NCBI GenBank assembly: GCA_033765305.1
Contig: JANRID010000069.1
Location: 1 to 21,073 of the forward strand
Length of the DNA: 21,073 bases
Direction: 5' to 3'
Source: RDXT01 sp033765305
GTDB taxonomy: Bacteria > Bacteroidota > Bacteroidia > J057
Part shown: piece by piece, positions 7,929-15,680 of the stretch
Layout: each line of letters begins with the position of its first letter
How positions within the stretch are numbered: position 1 is the first letter of the stretch
Notes under the pieces: generated by a model
What the model saw: only the letters and a program-made list of their open reading frames with translations
What the model was told of the DNA's origin: nothing
The model's database searches: none
Program-made: the position numbers and the translations under genes

Positions 7929-8459
7929 ATGACCCAGGAAGAACAGATCATAGCGCTGCTGAAAAAACAGGATCAGGGGGCGATTCCCCTGATCTATAAG
8001 CATTATGGCCGTGCGCTGATGGGGGTGGCGGAGCAGATCGTCAAAGACCGGGAGATGGCCCGCGACGTGCTGCAGGATTCCCTGGTCAAAGTCTGGAAGT
8101 ATGCGGCGCAGTACGACCCGGCCAAAGGCCGCCTCTTTACCTGGCTGCTGAACATCTGCCGCAACACCGCCATCGACCGGACCCGGACGAAAACCTTCCG
8201 TTTTGAACGGTCCAACATCCAAACCATCGAGAACGTCGTATCTGAACCAACTTCGGCGGCATCCTATACCCCCGGCGTCGAGCATATCGGGCTGGCCGAG
8301 CTGGTCGGCAAGCTGGACGAACGGCAACGGGTGGCGCTGGAGACCGTATATTTTGGAGGCCGCACCCACGAGGAGGCGGCTGAAGAACTCGGCGTGCCGC
8401 TGGGCACGCTGAAAACCCGTATTCGGGCTGCATTGATGGAGTTACGCAAGCTGATGTAG
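7929..8459 (+). CDS. ECF-type RNA polymerase sigma factor
   Basis: From the ATG at 7929 the product is 176 residues, the normal size of an ECF (group 4) sigma factor. Region 2 covers about 18-88: 'IYKHYGRALMGVAEQIVKD', the core-binding 'ARDVLQDSLVKVWKYA' and the DNA-melting 'FTWLLNICRNTAIDRTRT'. Region 4 covers about 120-172, with the -35-binding helix-turn-helix 'THEEAAEELGVPLGTLKTRI' (147-166). An extra 12 residues are open upstream to a TTG, but they overlap the promoter box and lack conservation. The next gene, 10 bp downstream, encodes an RskA-like anti-sigma factor, so the pair forms a membrane-linked switch: the anti-sigma holds this factor until a signal releases it. Its regulon and signal cannot be read from the sequence. 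Confidence 0.9.
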   Translation: MTQEEQIIALLKKQDQGAIPLIYKHYGRALMGVAEQIVKDREMARDVLQDSLVKVWKYAAQYDPAKGRLFTWLLNICRNTAIDRTRTKTFRFERSNIQTIENVVSEPTSAASYTPGVEHIGLAELVGKLDERQRVALETVYFGGRTHEEAAEELGVPLGTLKTRIRAALMELRKLM

Positions 8460-8469
8460 GAATACGAGC

Positions 8470-9252
8470 GTGAACGCGCAGGAATACATATCGTCAGGCA
8501 TCCTGGAGCTGTATGTGGCGGGAGCCCTTCCGGAAGCGGAAGCCATCGCGGTGCGCGAGGCGGCCCGGAAAGACCCGGCCATTCAGGCCGAGATCGAAGC
8601 GATCGAAGCCGCCATGATCCGCTACGCCGAGTCGCTGACGGAGCAGCCGGATCCTGCGCTGCTGGCCGGGGTGATGTCGGCGATCGGGGCTGAACAGGCA
8701 CCGCCTGCCGCGCAGGTGCGCCCGCTGTACCTGCGTGCCTGGGCCATCGCCGCCAGCGTGCTGCTTTTCGCCAGCGCCATCCTGAACCTCGTCTTCTTCG
8801 GACGCTGGCAGGATGCCAGCCGCGAGATCGCCGTCCTGAACAACGACCGCAGCCAGATCGCCGCCGAGCGCGCCAGCTACCGCGAACGCTACGAAGCATC
8901 CGCCGCCGAGCTCGAGCTCATCGGCAATCCTGAGATCCGCATCGTGCGCATGACCGGGCAGGCCAAGGCGCCCGATGCGCGCGCACTGGTGTACTGGAAT
9001 CCCAAAACCGCGGAGGTCAAGCTGAAAACGCAGCAGCTGGCCGGCCTGGAGGCCGGTTACCAGTACCAGCTTTGGGCCATCAAAGGCGGCCAGCCGGTGG
9101 ATGCAGGCGTATTCGACCCCTCGGACACCCTGCTGCTGCAAAAGGCCATCACCGAAGGCGCAGAGGCCTTCGCCGTCACCATCGAAAAGACCGGCGGCAG
9201 CCCTGTGCCCACCCTGGAGCAGATGGTGCTGCTCGGAGCGGTCGCCAGCTGA
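8470..9252 (+). CDS. RskA-like transmembrane anti-sigma factor
   Basis: A 260-residue protein starting with GTG, 10 bp after the sigma gene. The N-terminal helical part (1 to about 75, 'LELYVAGALPEAEAIAVRE') matches the anti-sigma domain of RskA proteins; no HxxxCxxC zinc motif is present, as is usual for this branch. One membrane segment (about 88-110) follows, then a charged coiled-coil (about 112-150), then the anti-sigma-K C-terminal domain (about 155-258: 'VYWNPKTAEVKL', 'YQYQLWAIKGGQPVDAGVF', 'AFAVTIEKTGGSPVPT'). By family, the N-terminus binds and inhibits the neighbouring sigma factor in the cytoplasm and the C-terminus senses the periplasm, with release through proteolysis. Its TGA abuts the stop codon of the convergent Fe-S gene with no gap. 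Confidence 0.85.
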   Translation: MNAQEYISSGILELYVAGALPEAEAIAVREAARKDPAIQAEIEAIEAAMIRYAESLTEQPDPALLAGVMSAIGAEQAPPAAQVRPLYLRAWAIAASVLLFASAILNLVFFGRWQDASREIAVLNNDRSQIAAERASYRERYEASAAELELIGNPEIRIVRMTGQAKAPDARALVYWNPKTAEVKLKTQQLAGLEAGYQYQLWAIKGGQPVDAGVFDPSDTLLLQKAITEGAEAFAVTIEKTGGSPVPTLEQMVLLGAVAS

Positions 9253-10038
9253 TCAGCCCTTGTCCAGGCTGCCCGCCACCAGTTCGGCCAGATCCAGCAC
9301 CTGCACCTCGCCTTCTTTTTCGAAGTGCTTCACCCCGTCGCTGAGCATCGTCATGCAGAAGGGGCAGGCCGCCGCAATCACCCTGGCACCGGTTTCCAGC
9401 GCTTCGCCTGTACGCTCGATGTTGATGTCCTTGCGGCCCGGTTCGGGCTCCTTGAACATCTGCGCGCCGCCGGCGCCGCAGCAGAGGCCAGTCGTGCGGC
9501 ATCGCTTCATCTCGGCCAGATCTGCGTCCAGCGCCTCCAGCACCTTGCGCGGGGCCTCATAGATGCCGTTCGCGCGGCCCAGGTAGCAGGAATCGTGGAA
9601 GGTGATCTTCTTGCCCTTGAACGCGCCGCCTTCTTTCATCCGCACCCGGCCCGCATCGATGAGCTGCTGCAGGAAGGTGGAATGGTGGATCACCTCGTAG
9701 GTTCCGCCCAGATCGGGGTATTCGTTTTTGATCGTATTGAAACAGTGCGGGCAGGCGGTGATGATTTTTTTGACCTGGTACATCTCCAGGGTCTGGATAT
9801 TCTGCATGGCCTGCATCTGGAAGAGAAACTCATTGCCGGCCCGCTTGGCGGGGTCTCCGGTGCAGGTTTCTTCCGGCCCCAGCACCGCGTAATCGATGCC
9901 CAGGGTGTTGAGAATGTCCGCCATGGCGCGGGTCACGCGCTGGTAGCGGCTGTCGTACGAGCCGGCGCAGCCGATCCAGAACAGGTACTCGGGGCTGCGG
10001 CCTTCGGCTGCAAGATCGGACATCAGGGGAATATGCAT
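9253..10038 (-). CDS. Cysteine-rich (CCG-domain) Fe-S protein, HdrB/HdrD-like subunit
   Basis: This 261-residue soluble protein has two cysteine-rich CCG modules (PF02754 type). The second is complete: C151, then C186-C187-G, then C225xxC228, fitting the CX(31-39)CCX(35-36)CxxC signature of heterodisulfide-reductase B/D-type subunits to within a residue or so. The first has C24, a single Cys at 59 ('ETCTGD' in place of CCG) and C96xxC99, so it is partly degenerate. It is the downstream gene of a two-gene operon, 35 bp after a membrane 4Fe-4S protein. Together they resemble a split form of the membrane oxidoreductases that accept electrons from ETF or another donor and pass them to menaquinone. 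Family membership is clear. The specific donor (ETF, lactate, glycerol-3-phosphate or another) is inference; no etfAB or dehydrogenase gene is in the window. Confidence 0.8.
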   Translation of the reverse strand: MHIPLMSDLAAEGRSPEYLFWIGCAGSYDSRYQRVTRAMADILNTLGIDYAVLGPEETCTGDPAKRAGNEFLFQMQAMQNIQTLEMYQVKKIITACPHCFNTIKNEYPDLGGTYEVIHHSTFLQQLIDAGRVRMKEGGAFKGKKITFHDSCYLGRANGIYEAPRKVLEALDADLAEMKRCRTTGLCCGAGGAQMFKEPEPGRKDINIERTGEALETGARVIAAACPFCMTMLSDGVKHFEKEGEVQVLDLAELVAGSLDKG

Positions 10039-10073
10039 AGCGCTTAGATCGCGGATGGATACAGAGGGAAAGA

Positions 10074-11447
10074 TCAGGCTTCCTGGGCCCAGTCGAACCG
10101 GCTGGCGGCAGGCATGCCCCAGGGATTGCCGGTATTTTCGATGTTGTTGAAGAGGTGCGTCCAGGCTTCCGGATAGGCGGAATCCTCCATGACGAGGTGG
10201 CGGCGCAGCTCGGTGATGATGGATACCTGGTCGATGTTGACCGGGCAGGCTTCCACGCAGGCATTGCAGGTGGTGCAGGCCCGGAGTTCCTCTTCGGTGA
10301 TGTAGCGCTCGCCGAGCAGGGTGTGCTTCGCGGCCTCTTCCGCGCCGGCAACCCCGTTGGAGGGCACCAGCACGCCGTTTTCATCCGGCGCCAGCTTGTA
10401 TTTGCGGATTTCCTCCAGCCGGTCGCGCACATCCATGACGATTTTCCGGGGCGAGAGCTTCTTTCCGGTCAGGTTGGCCGGGCAGACCGCCGTGCAGCGG
10501 CCGCACTCGGTACAGGTGTAGCTGTCCAGCAGGTTTTTCCAGGTCAGATCGGTGACGTCGCGGGCACCGAAGCGCTTGGGCGCATCGGGAATTTCCTGCG
10601 GCGTATACGCCGGATCGAAGGCTGCCTTCACCTCCTCGCGCACCACCGGCAGGCTGCTGAACTTGCCGGCCGGCTCCAGACGGGAGAAGTACACGTTGGG
10701 GAAGGCCATGATGATATGGAAGTGCTTGGAATAGGGCAAATAATTGAGGAACAGCAAGATCCCCACAATATGCCCCCACCAGCCGATCTGCTCGATCAGG
10801 TGCAGGGCATGCGCATCCTGCCCGAAGATCCCGGCTGCTGCCAGCGGCCCGCTCACCGGGAAGACACCCGGCAGCTCTTTTCCTTCGAGCCGGTGCAGGC
10901 TGATGTCGGCGACGTTGAAGGCGAAGAGCGCCAGCATCAGCACGATTTCCGTCACCAGAATGATATTGGCGTCGAGGTAGGAGAAATTGCGCCGGGCCAC
11001 GAGGCCCTTGGACTCCTGCATCTCGATTCCGCTGAATCGGCTGATTTTCATCACATTGCGGCGCCAGAGCAGCGCCACGCACGCCACGATCACCAGCAGG
11101 GCCAGCCATTCGTTGACCCACATCAGCACATCGTACAGGGCTCCGGTGTACTGCCCCATGATCCGGTGCTGCCCGGTCAGCCCGTCGATGACGATTTCGA
11201 GCACCTCCAGGTTGATGACCAGGAAGCTCACATACACGACTGCATGCAGCAGGGCAGGCGTCACGCGCTTGAACATCTTCTGCTGGCCGAAGGCCACCAG
11301 CAGCATCCGGGTCAGGCGCTCCGCCGGGCGGCCGCTCCGGTCTTCGTTCCGGCCCAGCCGGATCACGCCCCGCACCTCGCGGATCTGGCGCGAAAACCAG
11401 AACACCGCAGCCGCAAATACCAGCAGAAAAATCAGTTGACTCAGCAT
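10074..11447 (-). CDS. Membrane 4Fe-4S dicluster electron-transfer protein (NarI/HdrE + HdrC-like)
   Basis: The 457-residue protein has about five membrane segments (about 1-19, 66-90, 108-129, 160-180, 222-240), with histidines H68, H226, H242 and H244 near them that could ligate b-type haem. The cytoplasmic C-terminal part holds two 4Fe-4S motifs: C312xxC315xxC318xxxC322P and C391xxC394xxC397xxxC401P. This is the NarI/HdrE-like membrane anchor fused to an HdrC-like ferredoxin domain. With the CCG-domain protein encoded 35 bp downstream it would form a quinone-reducing Fe-S complex; in ETF:menaquinone oxidoreductases of other phyla all these parts are fused in one chain. The start is the ATG at 11447. 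Two -7-like boxes and a palindrome lie about 120-150 bp upstream. Confidence 0.8.
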   Translation of the reverse strand: MLSQLIFLLVFAAAVFWFSRQIREVRGVIRLGRNEDRSGRPAERLTRMLLVAFGQQKMFKRVTPALLHAVVYVSFLVINLEVLEIVIDGLTGQHRIMGQYTGALYDVLMWVNEWLALLVIVACVALLWRRNVMKISRFSGIEMQESKGLVARRNFSYLDANIILVTEIVLMLALFAFNVADISLHRLEGKELPGVFPVSGPLAAAGIFGQDAHALHLIEQIGWWGHIVGILLFLNYLPYSKHFHIIMAFPNVYFSRLEPAGKFSSLPVVREEVKAAFDPAYTPQEIPDAPKRFGARDVTDLTWKNLLDSYTCTECGRCTAVCPANLTGKKLSPRKIVMDVRDRLEEIRKYKLAPDENGVLVPSNGVAGAEEAAKHTLLGERYITEEELRACTTCNACVEACPVNIDQVSIITELRRHLVMEDSAYPEAWTHLFNNIENTGNPWGMPAASRFDWAQEA

Positions 11448-11568
11448 AGTTCAGCTCTCAGTCGGCGTTGAATCTCGCTTGCATGCGCAAGGTAGGCCGG
11501 CAGCGCCGGAGCCGCAAGCAAAACCAGCGCGCTGGCCCCGCTCTGCACCGGCAATTTCCGCCTGTCTG

Positions 11569-11598
11569 CAAAAATAGTATGCATGCATACCAAATATA
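11569..11598 (-). promoter_or_regulatory. Two -7 boxes flanking a 14-bp palindrome, upstream of the Fe-S operon
   Basis: On the minus strand TATATTTG (11598 to 11591) and TATTTTTG (11576 to 11569) both match the Bacteroidota -7 consensus TAnnTTTG. Exactly between them, at 11577-11590, lies the perfect palindrome GTATGCATGCATAC. The layout suggests one promoter, or two alternative promoters, with an operator for a dimeric regulator. The leader to the ATG at 11447 would be about 110-140 nt. A further 12-bp palindrome, CCAGCGCGCTGG (11524-11535), lies in that leader. Confidence 0.45.
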
Positions 11599-11651
11599 CG
11601 GAGAATCTGAATCCGCGCAAGCGCTGCGCTGAATTTGCTGCGCGCCGGACG

Positions 11652-12602
11652 TCAGTCCCGCAGGCGCGTGCGCAGGAAATTCGCAGCGGCCTGCATGGCC
11701 TCGCGCGCAGGCGAGACCCAGCGCGGCATCATGAAAAAGCTGTGGATCATGCCCGGATAGTCGAAACAGGCGACCTCATTGCCCGCTTCGCGCAGGCGGG
11801 CAGCATACTGCTGGCCTTCGTCGTGCAGGGGATCGTATTCTGCGGTGAGCACCAGGGCGGGCGGCAGCCCGCGCAGATCGGGATGCAGCAGCGGCGACAC
11901 CAGCGGATGCGCGCGCTCCGAGGGGCTGCTGGTGTAGCAGTCCATGAACCAGCGCATGGTCTCTGCTTCAAGATAATAGCCCCGGCCGTAGCGGCTGATG
12001 GAGGGGGCGGCCATGGTGCCGTCCGTGACGGGGTAGATGAGCGCCTGCGCTGTGATCCGGGGCCCCTGGCGGTCCCGTGCGAGGATGCACACGGCGGTAG
12101 CCAGGTTGCCGCCGGCGCTGTCGCCGGCCACGGCGATGCGGGCCGGGTCGCCGCCCAGCGGCGCGATATGCTGCTCCACCCAGCGCAGGGCCTGGTAGCA
12201 GTCTTCGAGCCCTGCGGGGAACTTGTGTTCCGGCGCCAGCCGGTACCCCACCGACACCACCAGCGAGCCGCTTTGGTTGGCCAGGCGGCGGCAGAGCAGG
12301 TCGTACAGCCGCAGGCTGCCCACCGTGAATCCGCCCCCGTGAAAAAACAGCGTCACGGGATGCACCGGCATTGCGCTGGGGTAGTAGAGGCGGACAGGGA
12401 TGTCGGTTCCGCCGACCGGGATCATGCGGTCCTCCGTCCGGTACAGGTCCGCCGGCGGGAACTCCAGCAGCAGCCGGGCCTGGAAGAAGCTGGCTTCCAC
12501 TGCTTTGCGCGCGGCTTCAGGCGGCCGCTCATGGGTAGATTTAGGGTGCAGCAGGCGGTTGGCGAGCAGCAGCAGGCGCAGGCGGGGGTGTAAATCGGCC
12601 AT
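11652..12602 (-). CDS. Alpha/beta hydrolase, HSL-family esterase/lipase
   Basis: From the ATG at 12602 the product is 316 residues, normal for the hormone-sensitive-lipase (alpha/beta hydrolase fold 3) family. The oxyanion motif HGGG is at 88-91, the nucleophile Ser162 in GDSAG (160-164), the acid Asp257 in 'EYDPLHDEG', and His287 in 'GMIHSFF'; all catalytic parts are present. 'GYRLAPEHKFPAGLEDC' (119-135) is also characteristic. No signal peptide is visible, so a cytoplasmic carboxylesterase acting on short acyl esters is likely. The frame is open upstream to an ATG at 12752, but that would add 50 non-conserved, Cys/Arg-rich residues and overlap the promoter region of the divergent carbonic anhydrase. 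The gene is apparently monocistronic. The natural substrate cannot be inferred. Confidence 0.85.
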   Translation of the reverse strand: MADLHPRLRLLLLANRLLHPKSTHERPPEAARKAVEASFFQARLLLEFPPADLYRTEDRMIPVGGTDIPVRLYYPSAMPVHPVTLFFHGGGFTVGSLRLYDLLCRRLANQSGSLVVSVGYRLAPEHKFPAGLEDCYQALRWVEQHIAPLGGDPARIAVAGDSAGGNLATAVCILARDRQGPRITAQALIYPVTDGTMAAPSISRYGRGYYLEAETMRWFMDCYTSSPSERAHPLVSPLLHPDLRGLPPALVLTAEYDPLHDEGQQYAARLREAGNEVACFDYPGMIHSFFMMPRWVSPAREAMQAAANFLRTRLRD

Positions 12603-12637
12603 CCGGGATTCCAGTAATCGCAGCAGTCCTTGATTGT

Positions 12638-12720
12638 CGGAAAATCGGAAATTTTTCCGGATCCGGCAACACATCGGCCGCAAATTTCCGGCGGCGCAGC
12701 ATGCCTGCTGCAGATTTCCG
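12638..12720. repeat. Cluster of five CGGAAA/TTTCCG motifs in a divergent intergenic region
   Basis: CGGAAA occurs at 12638-12643 and 12646-12651, and its complement TTTCCG at 12654-12659, 12685-12690 and 12715-12720. The first three are spaced by 8 bp, and the last three by 31 and 30 bp (about three helical turns). The second and third make an inverted repeat with a 2-bp centre, overlapped on its right by the palindrome CCGGATCCGG (12657-12666). The cluster lies between the divergent esterase and carbonic-anhydrase starts. Confidence 0.45.
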
Positions 12721-12743
12721 TGCGCCGCTCCGCATAAAACCTG

Positions 12744-12750
12744 TATATTC
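12744..12750 (+). promoter_or_regulatory. Possible -7 box of the carbonic anhydrase gene
   Basis: TATATTC (followed by A) resembles the -7 element and ends 25 bp before the ATG at 12776. The same octamer occurs just before the helicase gene (13443-13450). No clear -33 TTTG is seen. It supports the ATG at 12776 over the longer frame starting at 12701. Confidence 0.35.
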
Positions 12751-12775
12751 ATCCCGCTTTTACCTGCCCTGGCCT

Positions 12776-13426
12776 ATGACCGACCACATCCTCGAACTGC
12801 TCCGCAACAATCAGGACTGGGTCCGCGAACAGAATGAGCGCGACCCGGAGTTTTTTCCCCGCATGGCCCAGGGCCAGCAGCCCCGCTACCTGTGGATCGG
12901 CTGCGCCGACAGCCGCGTGCCGCCCGACGAGATCACCAAGACCCACCCGGGTCAGATCTTCGTGCACCGCAACATCGCCAACCTGGTCATCCAGACCGAT
13001 ATGAACATGCTCAGCGTGCTGCAGTATGCCGTCGAGGTGCTGCAGGTGGAGCATGTCATCGTGTGCGGCCACTACGGCTGCGGCGGGGTGCGCACGGCCA
13101 TGGGAGACCACCAGTACGGCCTCATCGACAACTGGCTCCGCCAGATCAAAGACACGCAGAACTACTACTGGCCGCAGCTCCGGCTGCTGGAAGGCAGCGC
13201 ACGCGAGGACCGGCTCGTGGAGCTGAGCGTCATCGAGCAGGTCTACAACCTCGGCAAAACCAATATCGTCCAGAATGCCTGGCGCAGCCGCGGCGCGCCC
13301 TGGCTCCACGGCTGGGTCTACGACCTCAAAACCGGCCTGATCAAAACCCAGACTTCGATGATCAACAACGAAGAAACCCTCAAAGAGGTCTGCAAATTCG
13401 AGCAGGGCATCATCGGGCAGGGCTGA
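12776..13426 (+). CDS. Beta-class carbonic anhydrase
   Basis: A 216-residue beta-carbonic anhydrase, catalysing reversible hydration of CO2 to bicarbonate in the cytoplasm. The zinc ligands are C43 and the D45/R47 dyad in 'IGCADSRVPPDEI', plus H99 and C102 in 'VCGHYGCGGV'. 'FVHRNIANLV' (62-71) and the C-terminal 'LHGWVYDLKTGLI' (177-189) are also typical, and length matches the bacterial family (Can/CynT-like). The frame is open upstream to 12701, but the conserved family N-terminus begins near 'ILELLRNNQDWV' and a -7-like box lies between the two possible starts, so 12776 is chosen. It is divergent from the esterase and 28 bp upstream of the helicase gene, with which it may be co-transcribed. 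Confidence 0.92.
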   Translation: MTDHILELLRNNQDWVREQNERDPEFFPRMAQGQQPRYLWIGCADSRVPPDEITKTHPGQIFVHRNIANLVIQTDMNMLSVLQYAVEVLQVEHVIVCGHYGCGGVRTAMGDHQYGLIDNWLRQIKDTQNYYWPQLRLLEGSAREDRLVELSVIEQVYNLGKTNIVQNAWRSRGAPWLHGWVYDLKTGLIKTQTSMINNEETLKEVCKFEQGIIGQG

Positions 13427-13454
13427 ACCCGCAGCCTTTTCGTATATTCACGAC

Positions 13455-15674
13455 GTGGAATTCCTCAACGATCTGAACGACGCGCAGCGCGAGGCGGTCA
13501 CCAGCCTCGAAGGCCCTCATCTGGTTATCGCCGGGGCAGGCAGCGGCAAAACCCGCGTCCTGACCTACCGCCTCGCCTTTATCCTGTCCCAGGGCCTTGC
13601 GGATCCGCAGGAGCTGCTTGCCCTGACCTTTACGAACAAGGCCGCGCGCGAAATGAAGGAGCGCATCCACAAGCTCGTCGGCCCTGAGGCCAAGAGCATC
13701 GTGATGGGCACCTTCCACTCCATTTTCTCCCGGATCCTGCGCATCGAGGCAGAAAAAATCGGCTATACCAGCGCCTATACCATCTACGACGCCGACGACG
13801 CCCAGAAGCAGATCCGGGATCTGCTCAAAGAACGCGGCCTCGACGACAAAACCTACAAGCCCAAGGTCATCTCCCATGCCATCAGCATGGCCAAGAACCG
13901 GCTGGTATCGCCCCAAGAGTACCGCGACTTCGCCACCGACGATTTCAACCTCAAGATTGCCGAACTCTTCGCCCTCTACGAGCAGCGTCTTTTCCGGTCC
14001 AATGCCATGGACTTCGACGACCTGCTCATCAAGCCTGTGCACCTCTTCCGCCAGCATCCCGGCGTCCTCTACAAGTATCAGCACCGGTTCAAGTACCTCA
14101 TGATCGATGAGTACCAGGACACCAACCATGCCCAGTATGTGCTGACAAACATGCTTGCTTCCGTCCACCAGAACATCTGCGTGGTAGGCGACGACGCCCA
14201 GAGCATCTACGGATTCCGGGGAGCCAATATCCAGAACATCCTCAACCTCAAGCAGGACTATCCGGATCTGAAAATCATGAAGCTGGAGGAGAACTACCGC
14301 TCCACCCAGAACATCGTAGAAGCGGCCAACTCCATCATCGCCCGCAACAAGGAGCAGATTCCCAAAACGATCTACACCCGCAACCCTGCCGGCGAGTCGA
14401 TCTATGTGGTGGAATCCATCAGCGAGCAGGACGAAGCACGCCGCGTAAGCGACAGCATCCGCGAGCAGAAGCAGACCTTCAGCTACTTCAACCGCGACTT
14501 CGCTGTGCTGTACCGTACCAATGCGCAGTCACGCGCCATGGAAGACGAGCTGCGCCGCGCCGGGCTGCGCTACAAGGTCTACGGCGGGCTCTCTTTCTAT
14601 CAGCGGAAGGAAATCAAGGACATGGTGGCCTATCTCCGCCTGGCCGTCAATCCCAAAGACGAGCAGTCGCTGCTGCGGGTGATCAACTATCCCGCACGCG
14701 GCATCGGCAAGACCAGCCTGGAGCGCATCATCATCGCCACCGAAGAGCGCCAGCGCGCGCTCTGGGAGGTCATCGAGCAGGCCGATCAGCTGGGGCTGGG
14801 GCCTGCCGTCAGCACCAAGGTCCGCGACTTCGTGATCATGATCCGGAGCTTCGGCGTCATTGCCCGCAACAACAATGCCTATGTGGCAGCCAGCCACATC
14901 GCCAAGCATTCCGGCATCCTCAAAGATCTCAACGAGGACAAAACTTCCGAGGGCATCGCCCGCTGGGAAAACGTCCAGGAACTCCTCAACGCTGCCCAGG
15001 CCTTCGCCGAAGGGCAGGAGCAGCCCGAGGCTGCTGGACTTGATGCGTTTCTGGCCGACATCTCCCTCTTTACCGACCAGGACGACAACCCCGACGACGA
15101 CGATTTTGTCACCCTGATGACCATCCACTCGGCCAAAGGCCTGGAATTCAAGTCGGTATTTCTGGTAGGCATGGAGGAAAACCTCTTTCCGAGCGCCTTG
15201 TCGATGGAGACGCGGGCGGATCTGGAAGAGGAGCGGCGCCTCCTCTACGTGGCGGTCACGCGCGCGCGCGAGCGCCTGACCCTCAGCTACGCCCGCTCGC
15301 GCTACCGCTTCGGCGAGATCCAGTTCAACGAGGTCAGCCGTTTTATCGAAGAAATCGACCCCAAATACCTGCGGCGGGCCGGGCAGTCCACCCGGCGGGA
15401 GGCTGTATCGCCTGTGCCTCCGGGGCGCCGTCCGGCAGGACGGCCGGCAGTTCAGCGGCCTGCCGTGGCTGCCCCGCAGCCGGAAAGCACCTTCGCGGCA
15501 GCCCGCCCCGAAGACATCGCACCGGGGCAGCACATCCTGCATCAGAAATTCGGGCGGGGCGAGGTCGTCAGCGTGGAAGGCGAAGGCGCCAACCAGAAAG
15601 CGACCATTCATTTCCGGGAAGGCGGACGCCGCGTGCTCCTGCTCAAGTATGCCCGGCTCCAGATCCTGAGCTGA
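13455..15674 (+). CDS. pcrA: PcrA/UvrD-type 3'-5' DNA helicase
   Basis: A 739-residue superfamily 1A helicase with every expected motif: Q-motif 'LNDAQREAV' (7-15), Walker A GAGSGKT (27-33), Walker B 'MIDEYQDTN' (about 215-223), 'VVGDDAQSIYGFRGA' (about 243-257), 'EENYRST' (about 278-284), 'TIHSAKGLEF' (about 555-564) and 'VAVTRARERL' (about 598-607). The last about 50 residues ('HQKFGRGEVVSVEG' to 'KYARLQIL') form the Tudor-like domain that binds RNA polymerase in PcrA. The role is nucleotide-excision repair, removal of stalled polymerase or RecA filaments, and replication of rolling-circle elements. Length is normal. The start is GTG; the conserved 'FLNDLNDAQREAV' begins two residues later, so it is well supported. 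The upstream gap is only 28 bp and contains a -7-like box ending 4 bp before the start codon. Confidence 0.93.
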   Translation: MEFLNDLNDAQREAVTSLEGPHLVIAGAGSGKTRVLTYRLAFILSQGLADPQELLALTFTNKAAREMKERIHKLVGPEAKSIVMGTFHSIFSRILRIEAEKIGYTSAYTIYDADDAQKQIRDLLKERGLDDKTYKPKVISHAISMAKNRLVSPQEYRDFATDDFNLKIAELFALYEQRLFRSNAMDFDDLLIKPVHLFRQHPGVLYKYQHRFKYLMIDEYQDTNHAQYVLTNMLASVHQNICVVGDDAQSIYGFRGANIQNILNLKQDYPDLKIMKLEENYRSTQNIVEAANSIIARNKEQIPKTIYTRNPAGESIYVVESISEQDEARRVSDSIREQKQTFSYFNRDFAVLYRTNAQSRAMEDELRRAGLRYKVYGGLSFYQRKEIKDMVAYLRLAVNPKDEQSLLRVINYPARGIGKTSLERIIIATEERQRALWEVIEQADQLGLGPAVSTKVRDFVIMIRSFGVIARNNNAYVAASHIAKHSGILKDLNEDKTSEGIARWENVQELLNAAQAFAEGQEQPEAAGLDAFLADISLFTDQDDNPDDDDFVTLMTIHSAKGLEFKSVFLVGMEENLFPSALSMETRADLEEERRLLYVAVTRARERLTLSYARSRYRFGEIQFNEVSRFIEEIDPKYLRRAGQSTRREAVSPVPPGRRPAGRPAVQRPAVAAPQPESTFAAARPEDIAPGQHILHQKFGRGEVVSVEGEGANQKATIHFREGGRRVLLLKYARLQILS

Positions 15675-15680
15675 GGGCGG

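Noticed and set aside
6639..8369. Minus-strand open frame of 576 codons across the S8 peptidase end and the sigma gene
   Set aside because: It spans two well-supported plus-strand genes and a promoter, has low-complexity Gly/Ala/Arg/Gln composition and no recognisable domain.
10155..11471. Plus-strand open frame of 438 codons opposite the membrane Fe-S gene
   Set aside because: Shadow of the minus-strand gene, which has two perfect 4Fe-4S motifs and membrane helices.
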